Assembly: GCA_964451095.1 (NCBI GenBank)
Contig: CAYVGI010000007.1
Location: 9,895-73,894, forward strand
Direction: 5' to 3'
Origin: DAOTTY01 sp964451095
Lineage (GTDB): Bacteria; Chloroflexota; Anaerolineae; Aggregatilineales; Phototrophicaceae
DNA length: 64,000 nucleotides
Each line of letters begins with the position of its first letter. Positions within the stretch are counted from its first letter, which is position 1. The notes below the pieces were generated by a model. That model was not told the DNA's origin. It did not search any database and was given only the letters and a program-made list of their open reading frames with translations. Below are positions 32,834 to 40,975 of this stretch, in pieces. The position numbers were made by a program, and so were the translations under genes.

Positions 32834-34054
32834 TTGGGAGCAATGCGCGTTGTTGGGGTTGGGCTGCTGATTGCGGTCGTGTTGGTGGCGAATGTCGTCA
32901 TCACCCACAATCAGTTTACGTCACAAAACCCCGGCATGAACGACTTCCTCTCCCGCTGGGAAGGGGCGCGTTCGTTTTTCCAAGATGGCGTTAGCCCCTA
33001 CAGCGACACCGCTAGCCTCAACATCCAGCAGCGCATTTACGGGCGGGCAGCAGTGGACGGCGAAGACCTGGGGTTGTTCGCCTACCCGATGTACACCGTG
33101 TTTTACGTCGCGCCGACTGTCGCGCTGGAGTATCCGTGGGCGTCTGCCGTGTGGATGGTCGCGCTGGAAGCCTGCTTGATTGCTGCGCCGTTTTTGCTGC
33201 TGGGTGTGCTGCGCTGGCGTCCCTCTGCCCCCATGCTGACTGCGCTGCTGGTTTTCTCCTTGCTGAACTACTACGCCTTTCGCGGGCTAATCCTGGGGCA
33301 GCCCAGCCACATTGTGTATCTCCTTACCGCGCTCACGCTGTGGGGCATCTCGCGCGGGCAAGATGCGCTGGCAGGTGTGGCGTTGGCGCTGGGCACCATC
33401 AAACCGCAGATGGGCTTTCTGCTTGTGCCATTTTTACTGCTGTGGGCATTGCGTGGCGGGCGTTGGCGTTTTGTGGGCGGCTTCGGCGTGACCTTTGCCT
33501 TGCTGATGGGTGTGTCGTTCCTACTGCAACCGGACTGGTTCGGGGATTGGCTTGGGCAGGTGCGCCAATACCCCACTTACACCCGTGACGGTTCCCCGGT
33601 GTGGATTCTGTTTGAGTTCTATCTGGGTTGGTCGCCCTGGGTAGGCTATTTGGTGCGGGCGGTGCTGGTCGGCTGGATGCTGTGGATGTGGTGGGGCGTG
33701 CTGGTGCGCCGCCGTGATGACCTACTGCTGTACACGATTGCGGTCACGCTGCTGGTGACGCACACGGCGGGTCCGCGCACGGCGACGCCGCACTTTATGG
33801 TGTTCATGCTGGTGCTGCTGGTGGCGATGCAAGCGCTGGCACGGCGCGGGCGGGGCGCATGGAACTATATGCTGCTCGCCGTTTTGCTGGTGGTGCCGTG
33901 GGTGCACTTTATCATCACTATTGTGCCACCCAATCTGGAGAACCTGTCCGTGTTTTTGCCGCTGGTAGCGTTGGTACTCGTCACGCTGCTGCTGACCCGG
34001 CAGGTGTGGACGCAATTGCCGTTCCCCGCTGCCAAACCAGGACGCCGCGCATGA
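32834..34054 (+). CDS. Glycosyltransferase family 87 (DUF2029)-like membrane protein
   Basis: The 406-residue protein has about ten hydrophobic segments. The longest frame starts at TTG 32834; ATG 32843 (MRVVGVGLLIAVVLVANVVI) is a good alternative. The first outer loop has MNDFLSRWEGARSFFQDGVS then PYSDTASLNIQQRIYGR; the D-F-x-x-x-W-E-G pattern and PY after it are hallmarks of GT87 proteins related to mycobacterial alpha-mannosyltransferases. Later it has LILGQPSHIVYLLTALTLWG and LALGTIKPQMGFLLVPF with the GQ..H and KPQ motifs of that family. It overlaps the next gene by 4 bases (ATGA). Confidence 0.82.
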   Translation: MGAMRVVGVGLLIAVVLVANVVITHNQFTSQNPGMNDFLSRWEGARSFFQDGVSPYSDTASLNIQQRIYGRAAVDGEDLGLFAYPMYTVFYVAPTVALEYPWASAVWMVALEACLIAAPFLLLGVLRWRPSAPMLTALLVFSLLNYYAFRGLILGQPSHIVYLLTALTLWGISRGQDALAGVALALGTIKPQMGFLLVPFLLLWALRGGRWRFVGGFGVTFALLMGVSFLLQPDWFGDWLGQVRQYPTYTRDGSPVWILFEFYLGWSPWVGYLVRAVLVGWMLWMWWGVLVRRRDDLLLYTIAVTLLVTHTAGPRTATPHFMVFMLVLLVAMQALARRGRGAWNYMLLAVLLVVPWVHFIITIVPPNLENLSVFLPLVALVLVTLLLTRQVWTQLPFPAAKPGRRA

Positions 34055-35637
34055 CCCGTTACGCCTGGTTGCTGCCCGCAGCGGTTGCGCTGCTGCTGGC
34101 ATTGATCGTGACCTACGCGCTGGTACGCCAACCCGGTTACACGGATGCGTTTTACTACATCAACGCGGCGAACCGCCTCGTCAGCGGTGACGGACTGACA
34201 GACCCCTACCTGTGGAGCTACATCGGTGCCCCAGATAGCTTACCCGCGCCATCCCACCTCTATTGGATGCCGGGGGCGTCGCTCATTGCCGCTGCGGGCA
34301 TGGGGTTGCTGTGGGCACCCGGCGCGTATTGGGCAGCACAGGTGCCATTTGCGCTGCTGCTGGCGCTGGTAGGCATGTGCGCGTACTGGCTCGGTATGCG
34401 CTTGGGGGGCACGTCACGTCATGCTTGGGCGGCGCTGCTGATTGTGCTGGGCGGCGGGTTCTACTCGCGTTTTTGGGGCATGGTGAGCACGTTCACGCCG
34501 TTTGCTGCGTTTGGCGCAGGCTGCCTCATTGCGCTGGGGCGCGGGCTGGAAACCCGAAACTGGGTCTGGTTCTTGCTGGCGGGTGCGCTGGCGGGCGGTG
34601 CTCACCTCACCCGCGCTGATGGCGTGCTGCTGGTACTGGCGGGCACGGCAGCAGTCGTATGGATGCTGTTGTGGTCTCAGGCGTGGCGGGCGGTGCCCAT
34701 GACTGCAGTACGTGCGGTTGCCGTGCTGCTGGTAGGCTACGTCGTGGTGATGTCCCCCTGGTTTGTGCGCAACCTGAACGCGCTGGGCACGCCATTGCCT
34801 ACGGGCGGCGTACAGGGCATCTGGTTCGCGGAGTACAACGACATCTTCAACTACCCACCGGACGCAACCCCGCAGCGCTTTTTTGAGATGGGCGGTTGGT
34901 CACTGCTGCTAGAGAGCCGCCGTGTGGGGCTGGCGAACGGGCTGGCGACGTTCGCAGTGGTGCAGGGTATGGTTGTGCTCACACCGTTAATGCTGCTGGC
35001 GCTGTGGCGGCGGGCACGGTTGCCGCTGCTCACGCCGTTTTGGGTTTACGCGCTGGGGCTGCACCTCGCTATGATGCTCGTGTTCCCGTTCCCCGGCTAC
35101 CGGGGTGGGCTTTTTCACTCGGCGGCGGCGCTGATGCCGTTTTGGGTGGCGTTGGCACTCATCGGGCTGGACGACGCGGTGGATTGGCTGGCACGGCGTC
35201 GCCGTCACTGGAACGCAGCGGAAGCAAAGCGACTTTTCACGGTGGGGTTGGTGCTGGTGTGTGTGGGGCTGAGTGTCTACGTTGGGTGGGGTGGACGCGC
35301 CCGTGCAGGTACCCCGGCGCTGTACACAACGCTGCAAGATGTGCTGCCGCCAGACGCCCGCGTGCTGGTCAACGACCCGGCACAGCTTTACTACTACACC
35401 GGGCACGGTGGGGTGGTGCTGCCAAACGAGGTGCCTGACGTGCTGCGTGAGGTCGCCGCACTGTATGGGGTAGATTACTTGCTGCTGGAACAGGTCAGCG
35501 AGGACGGCACTGCCTTTGCCGCCCCCACCCCACTGGTGAACATCCCCGCCAACCCGCCGGATTTCTTAACGCCGCTGCCGCTTGCACACCCTAACGTGAG
35601 GTTATACCGCATTGAGGCGCTTGACCGTGCTCCGTAG
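34051..35637 (+). CDS. Polytopic membrane glycosyltransferase-like protein (GT39/ArnT-like)
   Basis: The start is ATG 34051, overlapping the GT87 stop (ATGA); longer frames lie inside that gene. The 528-residue protein begins MTRYAWLLPAAVALLLALIV and has about twelve hydrophobic segments. The first outer loop has YTDAFYYINAANRLVSGDGL with TDPYLWSYIG, as in ArnT/PMT-like GT39 proteins, where the first-loop aspartate is catalytic. Next come HLYWMPGASLIAAAGMGLLW and AGGAHLTRADGVLLVLAG (TRADG is common in this family). The C-terminal soluble domain contains LPPDARVLVNDPAQLYYYTG. Likely a sugar transferase of the same glycan pathway as its neighbours. Confidence 0.78.
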   Translation: MTRYAWLLPAAVALLLALIVTYALVRQPGYTDAFYYINAANRLVSGDGLTDPYLWSYIGAPDSLPAPSHLYWMPGASLIAAAGMGLLWAPGAYWAAQVPFALLLALVGMCAYWLGMRLGGTSRHAWAALLIVLGGGFYSRFWGMVSTFTPFAAFGAGCLIALGRGLETRNWVWFLLAGALAGGAHLTRADGVLLVLAGTAAVVWMLLWSQAWRAVPMTAVRAVAVLLVGYVVVMSPWFVRNLNALGTPLPTGGVQGIWFAEYNDIFNYPPDATPQRFFEMGGWSLLLESRRVGLANGLATFAVVQGMVVLTPLMLLALWRRARLPLLTPFWVYALGLHLAMMLVFPFPGYRGGLFHSAAALMPFWVALALIGLDDAVDWLARRRRHWNAAEAKRLFTVGLVLVCVGLSVYVGWGGRARAGTPALYTTLQDVLPPDARVLVNDPAQLYYYTGHGGVVLPNEVPDVLREVAALYGVDYLLLEQVSEDGTAFAAPTPLVNIPANPPDFLTPLPLAHPNVRLYRIEALDRAP

Positions 35638-37183
35638 GCTAGACGACCGACGTTGGTTGCTGTTTTTGGTGCTTGCCGCTGGTCTGGTGGCGCTGCATGT
35701 GGCAGTGGCGGGCGGCGGCTACCCCCTGGACGACAGTTGGATCCACCAGACGTATGGGCGCAACCTGGGCACCAATGGCGAGTGGGCGCTCATCCCAGGG
35801 CAGCCCAGCGCCGCCAGTACCGCCCCGCTCTACACGGTGCTGCTGTCAATCGGGTATGTGCTGGGGCTGCCACACCCACTGTGGACGCATCTATTGGGTG
35901 TGCTCGCGCTGTGGGGGATCGCGGTTGTGGGCGCTCGCCTTGCAGACCGTGCCGCCCCCAACGTGCGCTACGCGGGGTTGTTTGTGGGCACGCTGCTGGT
36001 ACTGGAGTGGCACCTGCTGTGGGCGGCGGCAAGCGGCATGGAAACTGCGCTGTTTACGCTGTGGGTGCTGCTGCTGCCACTGCTCGTGTGGCGGGAGTTC
36101 GACACACAGCGGAGTGCTGCGTCGCGGGCGGTGTTGCTGCGCGGCGCGCTCTTTGGCGTCGTCAGTGCGCTGGCGGTGCTCACCCGCCCGGAGGGAATCG
36201 GCATGGCGGGGTTGTGCGGTCTGGTTTGGCTGTATCTCGCCGCCCAACGCCCGGATAACAATCGTACACGCGCTATTGCCATGTGGATTGCGGGCGCGGC
36301 GCTCGGTTTCTTGATAGGCATCGCCCCCTACCTGTGGCTAAATCTGTCGCTCACGGGCGGTCTGCTGCCGAACACATCCGCCGCCAAGCAAGCACAGCAC
36401 GCGCCCCTGCTGGCGCTACCGTACGCCCGCCGCCTGTGGATGATGACGGTGCCGCCGTTTGTGGGTGGGCAGTTGCTGCTGCTGCCGGGCGCTGTGTGGT
36501 ATGTTGTGCGGCTTCTGCAACAAACCCACACCCGTTCCCGTAATGCGATTGTGGGTTTGCTGCCGCTGTTGTGGGCAGTTGCCCTGGTGGCACTGTACGC
36601 CGCACGGCTCCCTGCCGCCTACCAACACGGACGCTATGTAATCCCTGCGATACCGGGGCTGGTGATTGCCGGTGGCGTGGGGGCGCTGTGGCTGCTGCGC
36701 GACGGGCGGCGTCGTGTGGGCGGGCGTGTACTCAGTCGCGTTGTGGTGATCGCCGGGGGGCTGTTGTTTGTGGTGATGGCGGTGAGTGTGTCTCCGCGTA
36801 CCTACGCCCGTGATGTGGCGATTATCAACCAGGAGATGGTTGCTGCTGCCCACTGGCTGGACGAGAACATTCCGCCGGAGGAATTACTTGCTGTGCACGA
36901 TATTGGTGCAGTGGCGTACATCACACCGCGCCCCATTGTGGATGTTGCGGGTTTGGTCAGCCCGGAGGTGATCCCGATTGTGAATGATGCCGACGCATTG
37001 TGGGCACTGCTGCAACGGCGCGGCGCAGTCTACCTGATGGCATTCCCCGATCAAATCCCCGGTGATGACCCGACCGACCCGCGCCTGTGTGAGGTGTTTT
37101 CCACGGGCGGGGAGGCAGCACTGGCGGCAGGTGGCGCGAACATGGCAGTCTACGCCCTTTCCTGGGATGCTCGTTGTCCTTAA
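35627..37183 (+). CDS. Polytopic membrane glycosyltransferase-like protein (GT-C type)
   Basis: The start chosen is GTG 35627, 8 bases after a GAGG site and overlapping the previous gene by 11 bases; an in-frame TTG lies at 35612. The 518-residue protein begins (M)LRRLDDRRWLLFLVLAAG and has about eleven hydrophobic segments. The first outer loop has GGYPLDDSWIHQTYGRNLGT then GEWALIPGQPSAASTAPLYT; the double Asp in PLDDSW is placed as in GT-C enzymes. Then LEWHLLWAAASGMETALFTL and VLTRPEGIGM (TRPEG). The C-terminal domain has AAHWLDENIPPEELLAVHDI and GAVAYITPRPIVDVAGL, a phrase common in bacterial membrane mannosyltransferase-like proteins. Confidence 0.78.
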   Translation: MLRRLDDRRWLLFLVLAAGLVALHVAVAGGGYPLDDSWIHQTYGRNLGTNGEWALIPGQPSAASTAPLYTVLLSIGYVLGLPHPLWTHLLGVLALWGIAVVGARLADRAAPNVRYAGLFVGTLLVLEWHLLWAAASGMETALFTLWVLLLPLLVWREFDTQRSAASRAVLLRGALFGVVSALAVLTRPEGIGMAGLCGLVWLYLAAQRPDNNRTRAIAMWIAGAALGFLIGIAPYLWLNLSLTGGLLPNTSAAKQAQHAPLLALPYARRLWMMTVPPFVGGQLLLLPGAVWYVVRLLQQTHTRSRNAIVGLLPLLWAVALVALYAARLPAAYQHGRYVIPAIPGLVIAGGVGALWLLRDGRRRVGGRVLSRVVVIAGGLLFVVMAVSVSPRTYARDVAIINQEMVAAAHWLDENIPPEELLAVHDIGAVAYITPRPIVDVAGLVSPEVIPIVNDADALWALLQRRGAVYLMAFPDQIPGDDPTDPRLCEVFSTGGEAALAAGGANMAVYALSWDARCP

Positions 37184-37193
37184 CACCTATTTA

Positions 37194-37223
37194 TTGCCGC
37201 GCTCTTACGTCGTCGTCTATAAT
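37194..37223 (+). promoter_or_regulatory. Promoter of the pspA-kinase-regulator operon
   Basis: TTGCCG (37194-37199) and TATAAT (37218-37223) are separated by 18 bases and lie 40 bases before the pspA start. This is the best sigma-70-type promoter seen in the window. Confidence 0.6.
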
Positions 37224-37262
37224 CGTTAACTACCGCTGTGACGTAGTGAAGGGTATACATAC

Positions 37263-38069
37263 GTGAGTGATCTGCTTAAGAAACTGAACCTACTAATCCA
37301 GGCGGGCATGAACGATGTGCTCGACGAAGTCCAGAAGGCGACACCTACACCCAAAAAGTTCATCCCGCGCAATCGCCTGGGTACAGACATTGATCGTGAA
37401 GTCGATCAGCTTCGAGAGCAAATCAACCAGGCGCTGGAACATGAAGACACCATCCGCGTGAAGATTGACGAAGTCCAGCAGGATGCTGACGAACTCAACC
37501 GCCAGGCAGACGACGCCGTGTTGCGCGGCGACGACGTTAACGCCCGCTACTACCTGGAGCGCATGTACCGTGCCCAGCAGCGCAAAACGATGCTGGAAGC
37601 AGACCTCAACGAACACCGCATCGCCACGCAAGAGCTAATCTTGCGGGTGAACGAGCTGGACGCCACAATTGCTGAGGCACGCCACCGCGAAGAACAGGCG
37701 GAGCAATCCGCCTCCACAGAAGCGGCGGAACTGCCTCCGCAGCAGGCATCTGCACCAGGGGATGCGGCGCAGGATAGCAACGCGCCCACCTCGGACACAC
37801 GCTACGATGGGGTACGCCGGGCGCAAGAACTCAGCGAGAAGGCGAACCGGGTGCTTTCCGATGTGCTGCGCGAGGCACGCGAGCGTGTGGAGCAGATGAA
37901 CGAGTTGGTAGAGGCAAAGACCAACGTCCAGCAGCAGACTACTAGCGACGTTAGTGAGCAGGTGAGCGAGACGCTGCAACAATCACAGATTGAAGACGAC
38001 ATCGCTGCCCGGCGTGCCCGCCTAACTGCCGCCCCCAAGAATAAACCCAACGATGGTACGAGCAAATGA
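37263..38069 (+). CDS. pspA: PspA/IM30 family protein
   Basis: The 268-residue protein starts at GTG 37263 and opens with (M)SDLLKKLNLLIQAGMNDV followed by LDEVQKATP, the conserved first helix of PspA/Vipp1 proteins that binds membrane lipid. Long heptad helices follow (IDREVDQLREQINQALEHED and on to about residue 150, then 180-235), as in the coiled-coil core that builds ESCRT-III-like rods. Between them is a polar low-complexity stretch (about 150-180). PspA proteins protect and repair the inner membrane under stress. It overlaps the kinase gene by 4 bases (ATGA), which ties it to the two-component genes downstream. Confidence 0.88.
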   Translation: MSDLLKKLNLLIQAGMNDVLDEVQKATPTPKKFIPRNRLGTDIDREVDQLREQINQALEHEDTIRVKIDEVQQDADELNRQADDAVLRGDDVNARYYLERMYRAQQRKTMLEADLNEHRIATQELILRVNELDATIAEARHREEQAEQSASTEAAELPPQQASAPGDAAQDSNAPTSDTRYDGVRRAQELSEKANRVLSDVLREARERVEQMNELVEAKTNVQQQTTSDVSEQVSETLQQSQIEDDIAARRARLTAAPKNKPNDGTSK

Positions 38070-39292
38070 ACGTACACCTGGATCAGGATCAAGCCGTGAC
38101 AGATGCAGAAACCGACCCAACCGCCGATGTGCTGCGCACAGCCATACAGCTTGGGCAGCCGCTAGCGGGCTACCTCCCAGCAGACGAATTGCTGCGCCAG
38201 TTCGTGCGTGCTGTGCGCGAAGTGTGCCATGCCGATGTGGTGCACCTGTTCATCGGCAGCGGCAAAACAGACCTACGCCTGCGTGCCCGCTATACCGCCG
38301 ATAGCGGGCTGCGACTGCTGGACGCACCCGTTGAGGTAGACCTCGTGCCCGAAGTCTACCGAGCAAATGCCTCTCGCATGATCTACAGCGAAGACCGCGC
38401 CGATGCGGTATACTACGTGCCGCTCCGGTTTAATGAATTCCCTATGGGAGTGCTAAGAGCAGAGGGCAAAGCAGATACCGATGTCGCCGCCGCACTGGAT
38501 GTGCTGGCGTCTTTTGCAGCGTGTGGGCTGGCAAGCACACATGCCATGCACGGTAACCGGGTGGGTGGGCAGTACGATAAGGTGAATGAGTTGATCGAAC
38601 GCACGCGCCTCGCCGCCATGAGCGAGCTAGCAGCGGCGGTGTCTCATCAGCTAAACAACCCGCTCACCACCATTCTGGCAGATACCGAAATCCTGATGTT
38701 GGACACCGATAGGGACACCCGCGCCTACCACTCATTGGAAGCGATTGCTCGTTCCGGCAGGCGGGCGGCAGAGGTCGTCCGACGCCTTATGGCGGTCTCC
38801 CGTCCAGACAAGCTCGATGGTGTGCCCCAGCCCGTAGACGTAATTAAGACGATTGAGGATGTGCTGCATCTTGTGCGGCGCTACATTGAGGTGGGTGGCA
38901 ACATACAAATTGTCAAACGGTTCGGCGAAAACGTGCCCAGCGTATGGGTAATTCCGGATTCGCTCGAAGATGTGTGGATGAACCTGCTGATGAACGCCCG
39001 CGATGCCCTGTTGGGGCAGCACGGTGCGGAAATCGGCATTGAAGTCCGCTACGACAGCAACGTGGCAATGGTAGAGGTCGTCATCTGGGACAACGGCGTC
39101 GGCGTGCCAGAGCCAGTACTCAAGACGATTTTTGAGCCGTTCTACACCACCAAGTCGTCCGTAGAGCGCATGGGGCTGGGGCTGCACACCAGCAAGCAGA
39201 TCATTGAAAGTGTTGATGGAACCATCACAGTCGCGCAGCGCGACGGCGGGGGAACACGCTTTGTTGTTCAACTGCCAGTGAAAGAAAGGTAA
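38066..39292 (+). CDS. Sensor histidine kinase with GAF-like domain
   Basis: The 408-residue kinase starts at ATG 38066, overlapping pspA by 4 bases. There is no membrane segment. Residues about 35-160 look like a GAF sensor (LLRQFVRAVREVCHADVVHL, YYVPLRFNEFPMGVLRAEGK). The dimerisation domain has His194 in AAAVSHQLNNPLTTILADTE; the Q-x-N-N-P form is that of NtrB-like kinases. The ATPase domain has the N box DVWMNLLMNARDAL, the G1 box WDNGVGVP, the F box FEPFYTTKSS and the G2 box GLGLHTSKQII. The kinase is soluble, and its partners are probably one or both regulators downstream. Confidence 0.95.
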   Translation: MNVHLDQDQAVTDAETDPTADVLRTAIQLGQPLAGYLPADELLRQFVRAVREVCHADVVHLFIGSGKTDLRLRARYTADSGLRLLDAPVEVDLVPEVYRANASRMIYSEDRADAVYYVPLRFNEFPMGVLRAEGKADTDVAAALDVLASFAACGLASTHAMHGNRVGGQYDKVNELIERTRLAAMSELAAAVSHQLNNPLTTILADTEILMLDTDRDTRAYHSLEAIARSGRRAAEVVRRLMAVSRPDKLDGVPQPVDVIKTIEDVLHLVRRYIEVGGNIQIVKRFGENVPSVWVIPDSLEDVWMNLLMNARDALLGQHGAEIGIEVRYDSNVAMVEVVIWDNGVGVPEPVLKTIFEPFYTTKSSVERMGLGLHTSKQIIESVDGTITVAQRDGGGTRFVVQLPVKER

Positions 39293-39299
39293 CAACGCC

Positions 39300-39992
39300 A
39301 TGTCATCCTATATTGTTGCAGTAGACGATGAACTCGATGTGCTGGCGACCCTGGGGCGTGCCATCGAAAATGAAGATACCCGCGTCAAGCTCGTCAACAT
39401 CAGTACCGAGGCAGAATCCGTTATTGGTGAGGAGCGCCCAGACCTGGTAATTTTGGACATTATTATGCCTGGCATCGACGGCATCAGTATTTGCCGCAAC
39501 CTGCGCGGCAACCCGAACTACGTTGACCTGCCGATCTTGTTCCTCACTGCCAAGGGGCGCACGGACGACATTGTTGCCGGGTTGGATGCTGGGGCAGACG
39601 ACTACATCGTCAAGCCGTTCCACGTGCAGGAACTACGTGCCCGGGTAACGGCGTTGCTGCGCCGGGGCACCCGCGATGCGAAAGACGAGAGCATCGTGCA
39701 GGTTGCAGACCTGCGCCTGGACTCTCGCACTCACCAAGTTGAGGTTGAGGAGTTCAACATCCAACTCACCTCTACCGAGCACCGCCTGCTGCGCTACCTG
39801 ATGGTGAACGCGGGCAAGCCACAGTCGCCAGGGCACCTGTTAGAGTCAGTTTGGGAGTATCCCCCGCAAACGGGCGACCCGGATCTCGTCCGTGCCCACA
39901 TCCGCAACCTGCGTGCAAAGCTGCGTAAAGCAGTGGGGCGGCGTTTCATCGAAACGGTGCACGGCGTCGGCTACATCATTGAGGAAGGTTGA
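39300..39992 (+). CDS. OmpR/PhoB-family response regulator 1
   Basis: The 230-residue regulator lies 7 bases after the kinase. The receiver domain has the acidic pair Asp9-Asp10 (IVAVDDE), phosphoacceptor Asp53 (VILDIIMPG), FLTAKG and the conserved Lys in IVKPFH. The winged-helix output domain has ADLRLDSRTHQVEVEEFNIQ, LTSTEHRLLRYLMVNAGK, LLESVWEYPPQTGDPDLVRA and HIRNLRAKLRKAVGRRFIET with VHGVGYIIEE. It should bind direct DNA repeats, probably at the pspA operon or the genes downstream. The gap of 136 bases that follows separates it from the second regulator. Confidence 0.96.
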   Translation: MSSYIVAVDDELDVLATLGRAIENEDTRVKLVNISTEAESVIGEERPDLVILDIIMPGIDGISICRNLRGNPNYVDLPILFLTAKGRTDDIVAGLDAGADDYIVKPFHVQELRARVTALLRRGTRDAKDESIVQVADLRLDSRTHQVEVEEFNIQLTSTEHRLLRYLMVNAGKPQSPGHLLESVWEYPPQTGDPDLVRAHIRNLRAKLRKAVGRRFIETVHGVGYIIEEG

Positions 39993-40128
39993 CCACTCGC
40001 GTAAATCGCGGTTGTTGCCGCATGTAGGGAATTCACAAAAAATTCATGACGCTTCCCTTAGTCTTCCAGCATGATCGTTATATACTGTTATCATCACGTC
40101 ATGGGGAAAACGATTCGAGGAAGGTATC

Positions 40129-40827
40129 ATGCACAAAATTCTAGTTGCAGACGACGACCCCGTAATGCTCAATATGGTCGCCAAGTTGCTCCATAAAGAG
40201 GGTCACGAGGTCGTCAAAACCACCAGCGCGGAGGAAGTCCTGCGCGAAATTGAAGATGACGCGCCCGACCTGCTGCTCATTGATGTTAACCTGCCAGATC
40301 GCAACGGGCTATCGCTTTGCCAGGAGATCCGCCAGGACGATGAGTTGAAGGACATGTCCATTGTGTTCCTCACGGCAGGCAGCAACTCGCCAGACAGCAT
40401 CGCAGAAGCACTCAATGCGGGCGGCGACGATTACATCCAAAAGCCTTTTGCCGCCCGTGAGCTTGCCGCACGCATCCGCGCCCAACTGCGCCGTGTGCAA
40501 GTCCGCAGAGAGATCAACACGCCGCTCATCCGCATTGATTTAGCGAACGAGAAGGTCTTTGTGGACACAGAGGATATTGAACTCACCAGCGTAGAGTTCA
40601 ACCTGCTGCGCCACATGTGCCAGCACCCCAACGAATGGCAGACAACCCGTGAACTGCTCGCCAATGTGTGGAGCTACCCCGGCAACGTCGGTGATGCTGC
40701 GCTCGTCCGTAACCATGTGCGCAACCTACGCCGCAAATTGGAGCCAGACCCCGACCGTCCGACCATTATTCTCTCGCGTCATCGCCGGGGATACATGGTT
40801 GCCGCACGGGTCGAGATGCTTGTGTAA
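40129..40827 (+). CDS. OmpR/PhoB-family response regulator 2
   Basis: This 232-residue regulator starts at ATG 40129 (MHKILVADDDPVMLNMVAKL) with an AGGAAG site. The receiver domain has the acidic cluster Asp8-10, phosphoacceptor Asp52 (LLLIDVNLP), FLTAGS and Lys in IQKPFA. The output winged helix has LTSVEFNLLRHMCQHPNEWQ, LLANVWSYPGNVGDAALVRN and HVRNLRRKLEPDPDRPTIIL with SRHRRGYMV. It is a diverged paralogue of regulator 1. AT-rich sequence with several possible -10 boxes (around 40079-40090) precedes it, so it probably has its own promoter. Confidence 0.96.
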   Translation: MHKILVADDDPVMLNMVAKLLHKEGHEVVKTTSAEEVLREIEDDAPDLLLIDVNLPDRNGLSLCQEIRQDDELKDMSIVFLTAGSNSPDSIAEALNAGGDDYIQKPFAARELAARIRAQLRRVQVRREINTPLIRIDLANEKVFVDTEDIELTSVEFNLLRHMCQHPNEWQTTRELLANVWSYPGNVGDAALVRNHVRNLRRKLEPDPDRPTIILSRHRRGYMVAARVEMLV

Positions 40828-40897
40828 GGCATTTGTCTTTTCGCACAAAACCCTATCATCTGTTGAATTCCTCCCAAACAACAACATATCGCGCCTA

Positions 40898-40906
40898 TGG
40901 TATAGT
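40898..40906 (+). promoter_or_regulatory. Extended -10 promoter of the TadE/TadG operon
   Basis: TG-G-TATAGT at 40898-40906 is a strong extended -10 element, 70 bases before the first TadE-like gene. No -35 is obvious. Confidence 0.55.
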
Positions 40907-40975
40907 ACGTGTGTCGTGAGATTACCCTCACGGCACAATTTTTTTGCACTGAGGAATATCGGCAGCGATACGCTT

